The notes below the pieces were generated by a model. That model ran no database searches, was not told the origin of the DNA, and saw nothing but the letters and a program-made list of their open reading frames with translations. From assembly GCA_019116945.1 (NCBI GenBank), contig DXAR01000160.1, positions 1-59,337 on the forward strand: DNA of 59,337 bases. The letters run 5' to 3'. The position numbers and the translations under genes were made by a program. This stretch comes from Candidatus Janibacter merdipullorum. Its GTDB lineage: Bacteria > Actinomycetota > Actinomycetes > Actinomycetales > Dermatophilaceae. Of this stretch, positions 26,905 to 35,300 are shown one piece after another (positions within the stretch are counted from its first letter, which is position 1; each line of letters opens with the position of its first letter).

Positions 26905-28544
26905 TGGACAACATGCCCTGGCTCACCCTGCTCATGGTCGTGCCGCTCGTCGGCTCCGGCCTCGTCGCGGTCCTCCCTTCGCGCAGCTCCGCGCTCGCCA
27001 AGCCGATCGCGCTCGGTGTCTCCCTCCTGACCCTCGCCCTCGGCGTCGTCGCCGCGACGACGCAGTTCTCGCGCGGGTCCTCGGAGCAGTTCCAGATGGT
27101 CGAGCAGCACGAGTGGATCCCGCAGCTCGGGGTCTCCTACGCGCTCGGTGTCGACGGGATCGCGCTCGCGCTCATCCTCATGGCGCTCGTGCTCACCCCC
27201 GTGTGCCTGCTCGCCGCCTGGGACGACGTCCCGGAGGGCGGCGGCCGGGAGAAGGCCTACTACGCCCTTCTCCTCCTGCTCCTGCCCTTCATGGTCGGCG
27301 TCTTCGCCGCGACGGACGTCTTCCTCTTCTACGTCTTCTTCGAGGCCATGCTCATCCCGGTCTACTTCCTCATCGGGATGTTCGGGACCGAGGGGCGCCA
27401 GGCGGCCGCGCTGAAGTTCCTCCTCTTCAGCCTCGCCGGCGGACTCATCATGCTCGTCGGGGTCATCGGCCTCTACATCCAGGGCCCCGGCGGGTCCGAC
27501 GGCTTCCTCATCGAGTCCCTCACCGGGCTCGAGATCGGCGGCACGACCGAGCGCTGGCTCTTCATCGCCTTCTTCATCGCCTTCGCGGTCAAGGCCCCCA
27601 TGTGGCCCGTCCACACGTGGCTGCCCGACGCGGCCGCCGCGTCGAAGCCGGCCGTGGCGACCCTCCTCGTCGGCGTGCTCGACAAGGTGGGCACCTTCGG
27701 CATGATCCGCTTCTGCCTGCAGCTCTTCCCCGAGGCGAGCCAGTGGGCGACGCCGGTGGTCATCACGCTCGCCGTCTTCTCGATCCTCTACGGCGCGATC
27801 CTCGCGATCGGCCAGGAGGACATGATGCGGCTCATCGCCTTCACCTCGGTCAGCCACTTCGGCTTCATCGTGCTGGGCATCTTCGCCTTCACCTCGGTGT
27901 CGCAGGCGGGCAGCAACCTCTACATGGTCAACCACGGCTTCGCCACCGCGGCGCTCTTCCTCCTCGCGGGGATGCTCATCGCCCGGCGCGGCAGCCAGCG
28001 GATCACGGACTACGGCGGGTGGCAGCGCGTCACCCCGGTGCTCGCGGGCCTCTTCCTCCTCGCGGGCCTGGCGACCCTCTCGCTGCCCGGCCTGTCGACC
28101 TTCGTCTCCGAGTTCCTCGTCATCTCGGGCACGTGGACGCGCTACCCCGTCGCCACGGCCTTCGCCGTGTGGGGTGTCGTCCTCGCCGCGATCTACATCC
28201 TCCTCATGTACAAGCGGATCATGACCGGCCCGCCGCCGACGATCGACACCACGGAAGAAGGGGGGACCCCCCGGTCCGCGGACGACGTCCCCTACGTGCG
28301 CGCCGACCTCGACGCCGACCTGCCCGCCCGGCGCCTGCCCGCGCCGGTCAAGGACCTCGGCCTGCGGGAGAAGGTCGTCATGGCCCCGATCGTCGCCTCG
28401 CTCGTGCTGCTCGGGTTCTTCCCCCAGCCGGTGCTGGAGACGCTCAACCCCGCCGTCGAGCGCACCCTCCAGATCGTCGGCGTCACGGACACCGCCCCCA
28501 GCGTGCCGGGCGACGCCAGCTCGACCTCCGGGAGTGACCACTGA
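26904..28544 (+). CDS. nuoM: NADH-quinone oxidoreductase subunit M
   Basis: Second antiporter-like subunit, 546 residues. The helix-5 glutamate is in FYVFFEAMLIPVYFLIG, the helix-7 lysine in AVKAPMWPVHTWLPDAAAAS, a second lysine in VGVLDKVGTFGMIRF, and the late glutamate in FVSEFLVISG. The start is the ATG in the TGATG overlap with nuoL. A hydrophilic loop near residues 450-490 carries the word GAAGGGGGGACC. Confidence 0.96.
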   Translation: MDNMPWLTLLMVVPLVGSGLVAVLPSRSSALAKPIALGVSLLTLALGVVAATTQFSRGSSEQFQMVEQHEWIPQLGVSYALGVDGIALALILMALVLTPVCLLAAWDDVPEGGGREKAYYALLLLLLPFMVGVFAATDVFLFYVFFEAMLIPVYFLIGMFGTEGRQAAALKFLLFSLAGGLIMLVGVIGLYIQGPGGSDGFLIESLTGLEIGGTTERWLFIAFFIAFAVKAPMWPVHTWLPDAAAASKPAVATLLVGVLDKVGTFGMIRFCLQLFPEASQWATPVVITLAVFSILYGAILAIGQEDMMRLIAFTSVSHFGFIVLGIFAFTSVSQAGSNLYMVNHGFATAALFLLAGMLIARRGSQRITDYGGWQRVTPVLAGLFLLAGLATLSLPGLSTFVSEFLVISGTWTRYPVATAFAVWGVVLAAIYILLMYKRIMTGPPPTIDTTEEGGTPRSADDVPYVRADLDADLPARRLPAPVKDLGLREKVVMAPIVASLVLLGFFPQPVLETLNPAVERTLQIVGVTDTAPSVPGDASSTSGSDH

Positions 28545-30109
28545 TGCCCCACGCCCTGCCCCTCGCCTTCGAGGCGCCCGAGATCAGCTACTGGGCGCTC
28601 TCCCCGATGATCGTGCTCCTCGTGGGTGCCTTCGTCGGCGTGGTCGTCGAGGCCTTCGTGCCGCGTGCCGTCCGGCACCCGGTCCAGGTTGGCGTCGCCC
28701 TCGCGAGCGTCGTCGTCTCCTTCGCCTCGCTCGTCCTCGCCACCGGTGACGAGCTCGGGGTGACCGTCGGCGGCACCGTGGCGGTCGACGAACCGACCCG
28801 CTTCCTCCAGGGCACGCTCCTCGTGCTCGGTCTCCTCGGCCTGCTCGTCATGGCCGACCGCCTCGGCGGTGACACCGCCGATGCCTTCACGCCGATGGGG
28901 GCGGCCAGCCCCGGCTCGACCCTCGAGGCCCAGGCCGCGCGCAAGGGCTGGTCGACGACCGAGGTCTTCCCGCTCACGCTCTTCGCGCTCGCGGGTATGC
29001 TCCTCTTCCCGGCGTCGAACGACCTGCTGACGATGTTCGTCGCGCTCGAGGTGCTCTCGCTGCCGCTGTACCTCATGTCGGGCCTCGCCCGCCGGCGCCG
29101 CCTGCTCTCGCAGGAGGCCGCGCTGAAGTACTTCCTCCTCGGCGCCTTCTCCTCCGGCTTCTTCCTCTTCGGCGCGGCCCTCCTCTACGGCTACGCCGGG
29201 TCGCTCGACCTGTCGCAGATCGCCTCCGCGGCGACCCAGTCGACGGGGGAGTTCGAGGGGCTGCTGCTCCCGGGCGTCGCGATGGTTCTCGTCGGGCTCC
29301 TCTTCAAGGTGGGCGCCGTCCCCTTCCACTCCTGGACGCCGGACGTCTACCAGGGCGCGCCGAGCCCGGTCACCGGCTTCATGGCCGCGGCGACGAAGGC
29401 CGCCGCCTTCGGTGCCCTCCTGCGCCTCATCTACGTCGGGCTCGAGACGACCCGGTGGGAGTGGCGGATGGGTGTCATCGTCATCGCCGCGCTGACGATG
29501 GTCATCGGCGCGGTGCTCTCGGTGACGCAGACCGACGTCAAGCGACTGCTCGCGTACTCCTCGATCGCCCACGCCGGCTTCATCCTCGTCGCCCTCGTGA
29601 GCTTCGACCGCACCGCCGTGGCCGGTGTGCTCTTCTACGTCGTCGCCTACGGCATCTCGACGATCGCCGCCTTCGCCATCGTGCACCTCGTCCGGGAGCG
29701 CGACGCGGAGGCCACCCACCTGTCCCAGTGGGCGGGTCTCGGGCGCCGTCACCCGTGGATCGCGGGCTCCTTCGCCCTCCTCATGCTCGCCTTCGCGGGC
29801 ATCCCGCTCACCTCCGGTTTCACCGCGAAGGTCGCAGCCTTCCTGCCGGCTCTGGAGCACGGCGGTCTCGCTGGTACCGTCCTCGTCGTCATCGGTGTGC
29901 TCGCCTCGGCGGTCACGGCCTTCGTCTACATGCGGCTCATCGTGCTCATGTTCTTCACCGAGCCGGCGGGTGAGGTCACCGTCGCATCGCCGGCGATGCT
30001 CTCGCTCGTCGTCATCGCGGTGGGCACCATCGTGACGATCCTGCTCGGGGTCTTCCCCGGGCCCCTGCTCGAGCTCGCGGAGCAGTCCAGCATCTTCATC
30101 CCCAGGTGA
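28544..30109 (+). CDS. nuoN: NADH-quinone oxidoreductase subunit N
   Basis: Third antiporter-like subunit, 521 residues. Conserved charges: Glu in FVALEVLSLPLYLMSG, Lys in FKVGAVPFHSWTPDVYQGAP, Lys in AAATKAAAFGALLRL, and Lys in TSGFTAKVAAFLPAL. It overlaps nuoM by TGATG and the polyprenyl synthase by GTGA, so the prenyl synthase is probably in the same transcript. Confidence 0.96.
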   Translation: MPHALPLAFEAPEISYWALSPMIVLLVGAFVGVVVEAFVPRAVRHPVQVGVALASVVVSFASLVLATGDELGVTVGGTVAVDEPTRFLQGTLLVLGLLGLLVMADRLGGDTADAFTPMGAASPGSTLEAQAARKGWSTTEVFPLTLFALAGMLLFPASNDLLTMFVALEVLSLPLYLMSGLARRRRLLSQEAALKYFLLGAFSSGFFLFGAALLYGYAGSLDLSQIASAATQSTGEFEGLLLPGVAMVLVGLLFKVGAVPFHSWTPDVYQGAPSPVTGFMAAATKAAAFGALLRLIYVGLETTRWEWRMGVIVIAALTMVIGAVLSVTQTDVKRLLAYSSIAHAGFILVALVSFDRTAVAGVLFYVVAYGISTIAAFAIVHLVRERDAEATHLSQWAGLGRRHPWIAGSFALLMLAFAGIPLTSGFTAKVAAFLPALEHGGLAGTVLVVIGVLASAVTAFVYMRLIVLMFFTEPAGEVTVASPAMLSLVVIAVGTIVTILLGVFPGPLLELAEQSSIFIPR

Positions 30110-31116
30110 GTGACATGACGACGACCCCGCCCGTTCTGGCCCTGCCGGAGGCCAGCGACGAGCTGACCGCCCGGCTCTCCGCCGGCCTCGAGCAGGTGGA
30201 GCAGCTCATCCGGGAGCGCACGCGGAACGAGGACGAGTTCATCACCGCGGCCAACCTCCACCTCGCCAACGCGGGGGGCAAGCGATTCCGTCCGGTGCTG
30301 ACGATGCTCGTCGCCGAGCTCGGCGACGGGATCAACGACGACGTCGTGGCCGCGGCCGCGGGCGTGGAGCTGACCCACCTCGCCAGCCTCTACCACGACG
30401 ACGTCATGGACGAGGCCGAGCTGCGTCGTGGGGCGCCGAGCGCCAATGCGCTCTACGACAACTCGACGGCGATCCTCGTCGGCGACCTGCTCTTCGGCAC
30501 GGCCTCCGACATCATCGCCGACCTCGGCGCGGACGCGGTGAAGATCCAGGCACAGACCTTCATCCGGCTCTGCTCGGGCCAGATCCGCGACGACCGCCCC
30601 TGCCCCGAGGGTCAGGACCCGCGCGAGTACTACCGGGGTGTCCTCGCGGACAAGACCGGTGTCCTCGTCGCGACCGCGGCCCGGTACGGGGCGATGTACG
30701 CCGGCTGCTCGCCGGAGGTCGTGGAGCTCGCCACGGAGTACGGGGAGCGCCTCGGCGTGGCCTTCCAGCTCGCCGACGACCTCATCGACATCGCGAGCGA
30801 CTCGGGCGAGACGGGCAAGACCCCGGGCACCGACCTGCGCGAGGGCAAGCGCACCCTGCCCGTCCTCAACGTCCTCGCCTCGACCGACCCTGCGGACGCC
30901 GAGCTGCAGGAGCTGCTGCGCTCGGAGCTGAAGGAGCCCGAGCGCCTGGAGCGGGCGCTCGAGCTGCTGCGGGTCCACCCGGGCCTGGCCGAGGCCCGCG
31001 AGGAGACCATCGCCGTCGGCCGGGATGCCGTCGCCGCGCTCGACTCCCTCCCGGACAGCGATGCCAAGCACGCCCTCGTCGCCCTCATGGAGGGCGTTGT
31101 CCACCGCGTCGGCTGA
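30106..31116 (+). CDS. polyprenyl diphosphate synthase (menaquinone side chain)
   Basis: A 336-residue long-chain trans-prenyl synthase of the FPP/GGPP synthase fold. The first Asp-rich motif is LYHDDVMDEAELRRG and the second FQLADDLIDIASDSG, with GGKRFRP near residue 56 for substrate binding. It makes the polyprenyl tail added to the naphthoquinone ring; chain length cannot be read reliably from sequence. Overlap with nuoN and the nearby men genes indicate a menaquinone role (mycobacterial GrcC1-like). The start is GTG at 30106; an ATG at 30115 is possible. Confidence 0.92.
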   Translation: MSDMTTTPPVLALPEASDELTARLSAGLEQVEQLIRERTRNEDEFITAANLHLANAGGKRFRPVLTMLVAELGDGINDDVVAAAAGVELTHLASLYHDDVMDEAELRRGAPSANALYDNSTAILVGDLLFGTASDIIADLGADAVKIQAQTFIRLCSGQIRDDRPCPEGQDPREYYRGVLADKTGVLVATAARYGAMYAGCSPEVVELATEYGERLGVAFQLADDLIDIASDSGETGKTPGTDLREGKRTLPVLNVLASTDPADAELQELLRSELKEPERLERALELLRVHPGLAEAREETIAVGRDAVAALDSLPDSDAKHALVALMEGVVHRVG

Positions 31117-31148
31117 GGTCCCCCGCACCGACTCGGCCCACGCAGGTG

Positions 31149-32090
31149 TCAGACGGGTTCGACGGGCTCCAGCGACTCGCACTCGTCATCGGCGACCGGA
31201 CGCCGCCGCCGGCGGGCGGACCGCACCGAGTCGACGGTGAGGAAGGCGAGCGCCACCCAGACGATGGCGAAGCCGACCCAGCGCTCGGGGGAGAGGTGCT
31301 CCCCGAGGAGGGTGACGCTCACGACGAGTTGGAGGACCGGGGTGATGAACTGGATGAGCCCGATCGTCACGAGCGGGATGCGCCGGGCCGCCTCCGCGAA
31401 GAGGAGCAGCGGGATCGCCGTGGCGATGCCGGCGGACACGAGGAGCAGGGGATGCCAGGGGGCGCCGCTCGTGAAGGTGTCGGACCCGTCCGCGCCGACC
31501 CACCAGAGCAGGCCGACCGCCGCCGGCAGGAGGACGATCGTCTCCGCGGACAGCGAGCTCAGCGCGGGCAGCGTGGCACCGAGCTTCTTCTTCGTCAGGC
31601 CGTAACCGCCGAAGGAGCAGGCGAGCGCGAGGGAGATCCACGGCAGCCCGCCACCGGCGAGGGTCAGGTAGACGGCCGCGAGGGCGCCCACCGCGACGGC
31701 GACCCACTGCAGCCTCCGCAGCCGCTCACCGAGGACGAGCACGCCCAGGGCCACGGTGACGATGGGGTTGAGGAAGTAGCCGAGGGCGGCCTCGTTGGTG
31801 CGGTCGGTGCCGACCGCGTAGACGTAGATGAACCAGTTGATGGCGATGAGGTAGGCCGCGATGCCGATGCCCAGCGCGAGGCGACCGCGCATCCGTCGCA
31901 GCAGCGCGACGAGCTCGCGGCGCAGGGCGAGGACGAGCAGGCAGAGGACGAGGGTCCAGAGGATCCGGTGCGCGAGGATCTCGGTGGCCCCGGCCGGGCG
32001 AAGGGCGTGGAAGTAGAGGGGGAAGAGCCCCCAGATGCCATAGGCGAGCCAGGCGGCCAGGACACCCAGCCCGTGGCGTTCACGAGTCAC
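31149..32090 (-). CDS. rarD: EamA-family transporter RarD
   Basis: A 313-residue inner-membrane protein of the drug/metabolite transporter superfamily with ten predicted helices in two repeats. RarD-type features include the N-terminal GVLAAWLAYGIWGLFPLYFHAL, AHRILWT, INWFIYVYAVGTDRTNEAALGYFLNPI and GLIQFITPVLQLVV. Substrates of the family are not well defined. The start is GTG with GAACGC-type coding following. It converges on the polyprenyl synthase with a 32-base gap. Confidence 0.9.
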   Translation of the reverse strand: MTRERHGLGVLAAWLAYGIWGLFPLYFHALRPAGATEILAHRILWTLVLCLLVLALRRELVALLRRMRGRLALGIGIAAYLIAINWFIYVYAVGTDRTNEAALGYFLNPIVTVALGVLVLGERLRRLQWVAVAVGALAAVYLTLAGGGLPWISLALACSFGGYGLTKKKLGATLPALSSLSAETIVLLPAAVGLLWWVGADGSDTFTSGAPWHPLLLVSAGIATAIPLLLFAEAARRIPLVTIGLIQFITPVLQLVVSVTLLGEHLSPERWVGFAIVWVALAFLTVDSVRSARRRRRPVADDECESLEPVEPV

Positions 32091-32119
32091 CCGATGAGGT
32101 TAGCCCTCGGTCACGGGCG

Positions 32120-32896
32120 TCACGACGGCAGTTCCGCGACGGCGACGAAGTTCGCCGAGCGGTGCCCGTCCTCACGGAAGCCGAGCTCGTCGTCGCAGGT
32201 GACGAGGACGATCCGGCGGCTGTCGGTGTTGTCCCCCCAGACCTCCTCGCTCCTCGTCAGCTCGTCCTTGTCGACGATGTCGGTGCTCGTGACCTCGAAG
32301 CGCAGCTTCGTGCCACCGGGATAGCCGATGACGACGCCATCGCCCTTCTCGAGCTGCTCGAGGGCGGCGAACTCGTCCGGTCCCTGCCGGTTGATGACGT
32401 GGCCCGCGATGACGCTGGTCCCGGTCGCCCCCGGGCGGACCCGGTCGTAGCCGGTGAACCAGATGACTTCGCCCGGGGCCGGGTTGACCTTCCCACCGCG
32501 CAGGCCCTGGGGGCCGATCGAGGTGCTCAGCCCGACCGCGGGGATGCTCAGGCGGGTCCCGCTGGCCTTGGCGTCGGCGGCCTCGATCCCGGCGTCGCGG
32601 GCGGTGGTGGACTGCTCGTCGTCGGCCGTAGGGGTGACCGTGACGTCGGGGTCGGGTGCATTGCCCGTGGGGCTGCCCGCAGCGCCGGGTGTGGTGTCGG
32701 ACCCGCTGTCGGTGCGGTCGTTGCCCGTGTCGTCGGTCGTGGCGCCGTCTGAGGACGCACTGGTGGTGCTGCTGCTGGCGGTGGCGCTCGAGGAGGACGG
32801 TGCGGGGGAGTCCTCGCCGCCGCACGCGGCCAGGGCGAGGGGGAGGACGATCGCCGCGGCGAGGGCGACAGCGGGGGAGCGGTGCGGGCGGGTCAT
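32120..32896 (-). CDS. class F sortase, lipoprotein
   Basis: A 258-residue lipoprotein: the signal peptide ends in LALAAC with acylated Cys25, followed by a Ser/Thr/Asp-rich linker of about 80 residues, then a sortase domain from about residue 110. The catalytic trio is seen: His166 in IAGHVINRQG, Cys234 in IVLVTCDDELG and Arg246 in GHRSANFVAVAEL. Sortase class F enzymes in actinobacteria have no assigned pilin or sorting substrate in most cases. No LPXTG-type protein is encoded in the window. The ATG with the lipoprotein signal is the clear start. A strong hairpin separates it from phoX, so it is probably its own unit. Confidence 0.85.
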   Translation of the reverse strand: MTRPHRSPAVALAAAIVLPLALAACGGEDSPAPSSSSATASSSTTSASSDGATTDDTGNDRTDSGSDTTPGAAGSPTGNAPDPDVTVTPTADDEQSTTARDAGIEAADAKASGTRLSIPAVGLSTSIGPQGLRGGKVNPAPGEVIWFTGYDRVRPGATGTSVIAGHVINRQGPDEFAALEQLEKGDGVVIGYPGGTKLRFEVTSTDIVDKDELTRSEEVWGDNTDSRRIVLVTCDDELGFREDGHRSANFVAVAELPS

Positions 32897-32920
32897 AGGG
32901 TTCACCTCGAGACGAAGGGG

Positions 32921-32952
32921 GTGGGCCGCCCGCACGCAGACGGGCGGCCCAC
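32921..32952 (-). terminator. strong hairpin between phoX and the sortase gene
   Basis: Perfect 12-bp inverted repeat GTGGGCCGCCCG / CGGGCGGCCCAC with an eight-base loop, 18 bases downstream of the phoX stop on the minus strand. GC-rich without a T tract. Confidence 0.65.
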
Positions 32953-32969
32953 CGGGGGTGGAGCCCGGG

Positions 32970-35147
32970 TCAGAGGACGTCGGTCTCGATGACCGGGCCC
33001 TTCGGGCCGCCATCACCGGGGCCGCCGGGCTTCGGGTCCTTCGGCCCACCGTCGCCGGGCTTGGTGTCCTTCGGCTTCGGGTCCTTGGGGTCCTCGGGCT
33101 TCTCGGGGTCCTTCGGGTCCTCGGGGTCCTTCGGCCCCTGGCCCTTCCCCTTCGGCCACATCATGATGACGCCGGGGCGCGGCTGGGTGTTGCCCTGGTA
33201 GGGGAAGGTGCTCTGGACGTTGTCCGTCGTCGCGTCGTCCGCCTCGCCCGGGTGCTGGATGGCCGCGTAGACGACCCGGTCGGTCCACTCGATGAGCGGG
33301 CCGCAGCACTCGGCATAGGCGGGCACGGACAGGAACTGCTGCAGGTGGCCCTTGTGCTCGCCCTTGAGCGGCATGAGGTACATGCCGTCGCAGTGGCCGA
33401 GGGCATTGCCGTCGGTGGCGACCCACAGGTTGCCGTCACCGTCGAAGGCGACGTTGTCCGGGCAGGAGATCGGGCTGACCTCCGACGGGTCGTAGCCGTT
33501 GAAGTAGGTCTCCGGGTCGGTCGGGTCCCCGCAGATGAGGATGAGCTTCCACGAGAAGGACCGGGTCGTGTGGTCCCCGGAGGTCGGCGTCATCTCGAGC
33601 ACCTGACCGTGCTTGTTGTTCGCGCGGGGGTTGACCTCGTCGACCTGGGCGGGGGTGCGGTCGGTGTTGTTCGTCAGGGCCGCGTAGACCCGGCCGTTGA
33701 CGAGGTTGACCTCGACGTCCTCGGGGCGGTCCATCTTCGTCGGGCCGACCGTGTCCGCGGCGAGGCGGGTGTAGACGAGGACCTCGGCGAGGCTCATCCC
33801 GGGGACGGCGGAGCGACCGTCCTCGACGAGCGGCAACCACTCACCGGTGCCGTCCTGCTCGCCGTCCTCGGTGCCGTCACCGGTGAACTTCGCGACGAAG
33901 AGGTCGCCCTCCTCGAGGAGGGTGAGGTTGTTCGCGGTGTCCCCCTCGCGGTAGGTGCCCTTCGAGACGAACTTGTACATGTAGTCGAAGCGCTCGTCGT
34001 CACCCATGTAGGCGACGACCTTGCCGTTGTCGGCGACGACGACGTTGGCGCCCTCGTGCTTGAGGCGCCCGAGGGCGGTGAGCTTGCGCGGGGTGCTGTC
34101 GGGGTCGAAGGGGTTGACCTCGATGATCCACCCGTGGCGGTTGGCCTCGTTGGGCTCCTGGGTGAGGTCGAAGCGGTCGTCGAGCCGGTCCCAGTCGTGC
34201 TGCGCGGAGTTGCCGCCGGCGAGCCCGTAGCGGCTCGCGGCCTCACCGGCCATGTCGTCGCTCGGCTTCTCCGGCTGGGTGAAGTAACCGTTGAAGTTCT
34301 CCTCGCCGGAGAGGACCGTGCCCCAGGGCGTGGTGCCGCCGGCGCAGTTGCCGAAGGTGCCGAGGGCCTTCTTCCCGGTCGGGTCGGCCGAGGTCTGGAC
34401 CAGTCGGTGGCCGGCGGCCGGCCCGACGAGCTCGAAGGGGGTCTCGGCGGTGATCCGTCGGTTGAGCGGGGCGGCCTTGGTGTAGGTCCACTTGCTGCCC
34501 GGGTTCTTGCGGGTCATCTCGACGATCGTCAGCCCGTGGGCGTTCATCGTCAGCTGGACCTGGTCGTCGGTCATCGACGCGGCGTCGGTGTAGTCGTGGA
34601 ACATGAGGTTGTTGTTCGTGTACTCGTTGTTCACCACGAGCACGGCCGAGTTCTCGTTCTTGTGCCGCAGGACCCCGACGTAGTCGCAGTTGTAGCCCAT
34701 CTGGCCGGCCTGCGCGTCAGCGGTGTGGTTGTCGAAGTCGAAGGCGGGCGCGCCCTTGAGGACGGGGTCGCCCCAGCTGATGATCGGCGTCCACTGGAAG
34801 CCCTCGGGCACGACGAGCTCGTCGGTGCCGGCCTTCACGGGCTCGATCGGGGTGAAGCCGAAGGGGGACTTCTTGCCCGGCCCGGGGGCAGCAGCGGCGG
34901 AATCGGCGCCGACGGTGCCGGCAGCGGTCGTCAGCCCGGCGAGCGCGGCAGCGGCGCCGCCGGCCTTGAGCACGGACCGGCGCGAAGCGGCGACGACGTC
35001 ACCGAAGTACTCGTTGTCCGAGGTGTTGGGCACCGGCTTGCTGCAGGCGTCGTTGCACTTCCACAGGCAGGTGGCTGCGCTGCGACCGCCGTCGCGGTGA
35101 CTCCCGGCGAGCGGGAGCAGGGTGCGGTCGTTGCGGGGTGGCGTCAT
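32970..35147 (-). CDS. phoX: PhoX-type alkaline phosphatase, Tat-exported, with charged C-terminal tail
   Basis: A 725-residue extracytoplasmic phosphomonoesterase of the PhoX (DUF839) family, which uses Ca2+ and Fe3+. The N-terminus has the family CLWKCNDACSKPVPNTSDN stretch before a twin-arginine signal SRRSVLKAGGAAAALAG (Arg56-Arg57). Conserved segments include VVNNEYTNNN, NCAGGTTPWGTVLSGEENFNGYF, GRLKHEGANVV, TKMDRPEDVEVN and the C-terminal CPDNVAFDGDGNLWVATDG. About 50 terminal residues are an unusual Pro/Lys/Asp/Gly-rich tail. The ATG has an excellent GGAGGAG upstream. It is expected to be phosphate-starvation induced, but no convincing Pho box was seen. Confidence 0.9.
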   Translation of the reverse strand: MTPPRNDRTLLPLAGSHRDGGRSAATCLWKCNDACSKPVPNTSDNEYFGDVVAASRRSVLKAGGAAAALAGLTTAAGTVGADSAAAAPGPGKKSPFGFTPIEPVKAGTDELVVPEGFQWTPIISWGDPVLKGAPAFDFDNHTADAQAGQMGYNCDYVGVLRHKNENSAVLVVNNEYTNNNLMFHDYTDAASMTDDQVQLTMNAHGLTIVEMTRKNPGSKWTYTKAAPLNRRITAETPFELVGPAAGHRLVQTSADPTGKKALGTFGNCAGGTTPWGTVLSGEENFNGYFTQPEKPSDDMAGEAASRYGLAGGNSAQHDWDRLDDRFDLTQEPNEANRHGWIIEVNPFDPDSTPRKLTALGRLKHEGANVVVADNGKVVAYMGDDERFDYMYKFVSKGTYREGDTANNLTLLEEGDLFVAKFTGDGTEDGEQDGTGEWLPLVEDGRSAVPGMSLAEVLVYTRLAADTVGPTKMDRPEDVEVNLVNGRVYAALTNNTDRTPAQVDEVNPRANNKHGQVLEMTPTSGDHTTRSFSWKLILICGDPTDPETYFNGYDPSEVSPISCPDNVAFDGDGNLWVATDGNALGHCDGMYLMPLKGEHKGHLQQFLSVPAYAECCGPLIEWTDRVVYAAIQHPGEADDATTDNVQSTFPYQGNTQPRPGVIMMWPKGKGQGPKDPEDPKDPEKPEDPKDPKPKDTKPGDGGPKDPKPGGPGDGGPKGPVIETDVL
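32985..33150 (-). repeat. coding PKDP-type low-complexity repeat in the phoX 3' end
   Basis: Short imperfect units encoding Pro-Lys-Asp-Pro / Pro-Glu-Asp-Pro and then Gly-Pro-Gly-Asp-Gly runs. It is in frame and forms the tail of PhoX, perhaps a cell-wall spacer. Confidence 0.7.
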
Positions 35148-35288
35148 TGGTTCTCCTCCGAGTGCCCGGCCACGGGCTCAGTTGTGCTGGACCTTGGGCA
35201 ACCTAGGGAGGGCAGGCTCCCTCGGAGCGGCCTCGACATGGCGACGAGGTGACACGCAGTCGAACGTCGCACGATGGTGACTCGCGGG

Positions 35289-35294
35289 TAATCT
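35289..35294 (+). promoter_or_regulatory. -10 box for the aldolase-like gene
   Basis: TAATCT six bases before the GTG at 35301, the best -10 match in this divergent region; leaderless spacing, no clear -35. Confidence 0.4.
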
Positions 35295-35300
35295 GAAGCG

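Noticed and set aside
33000-33150. Possible CRISPR-like repeats in the phoX 3' end and again at 43371-43548
   Set aside because: The units are short, contiguous and in frame, encoding Pro-rich linkers. There are no spacers and no cas genes.
35148-35300. Pho boxes upstream of phoX
   Set aside because: TCACC-like words occur but not at the 11-base spacing of actinobacterial PhoP direct repeats.
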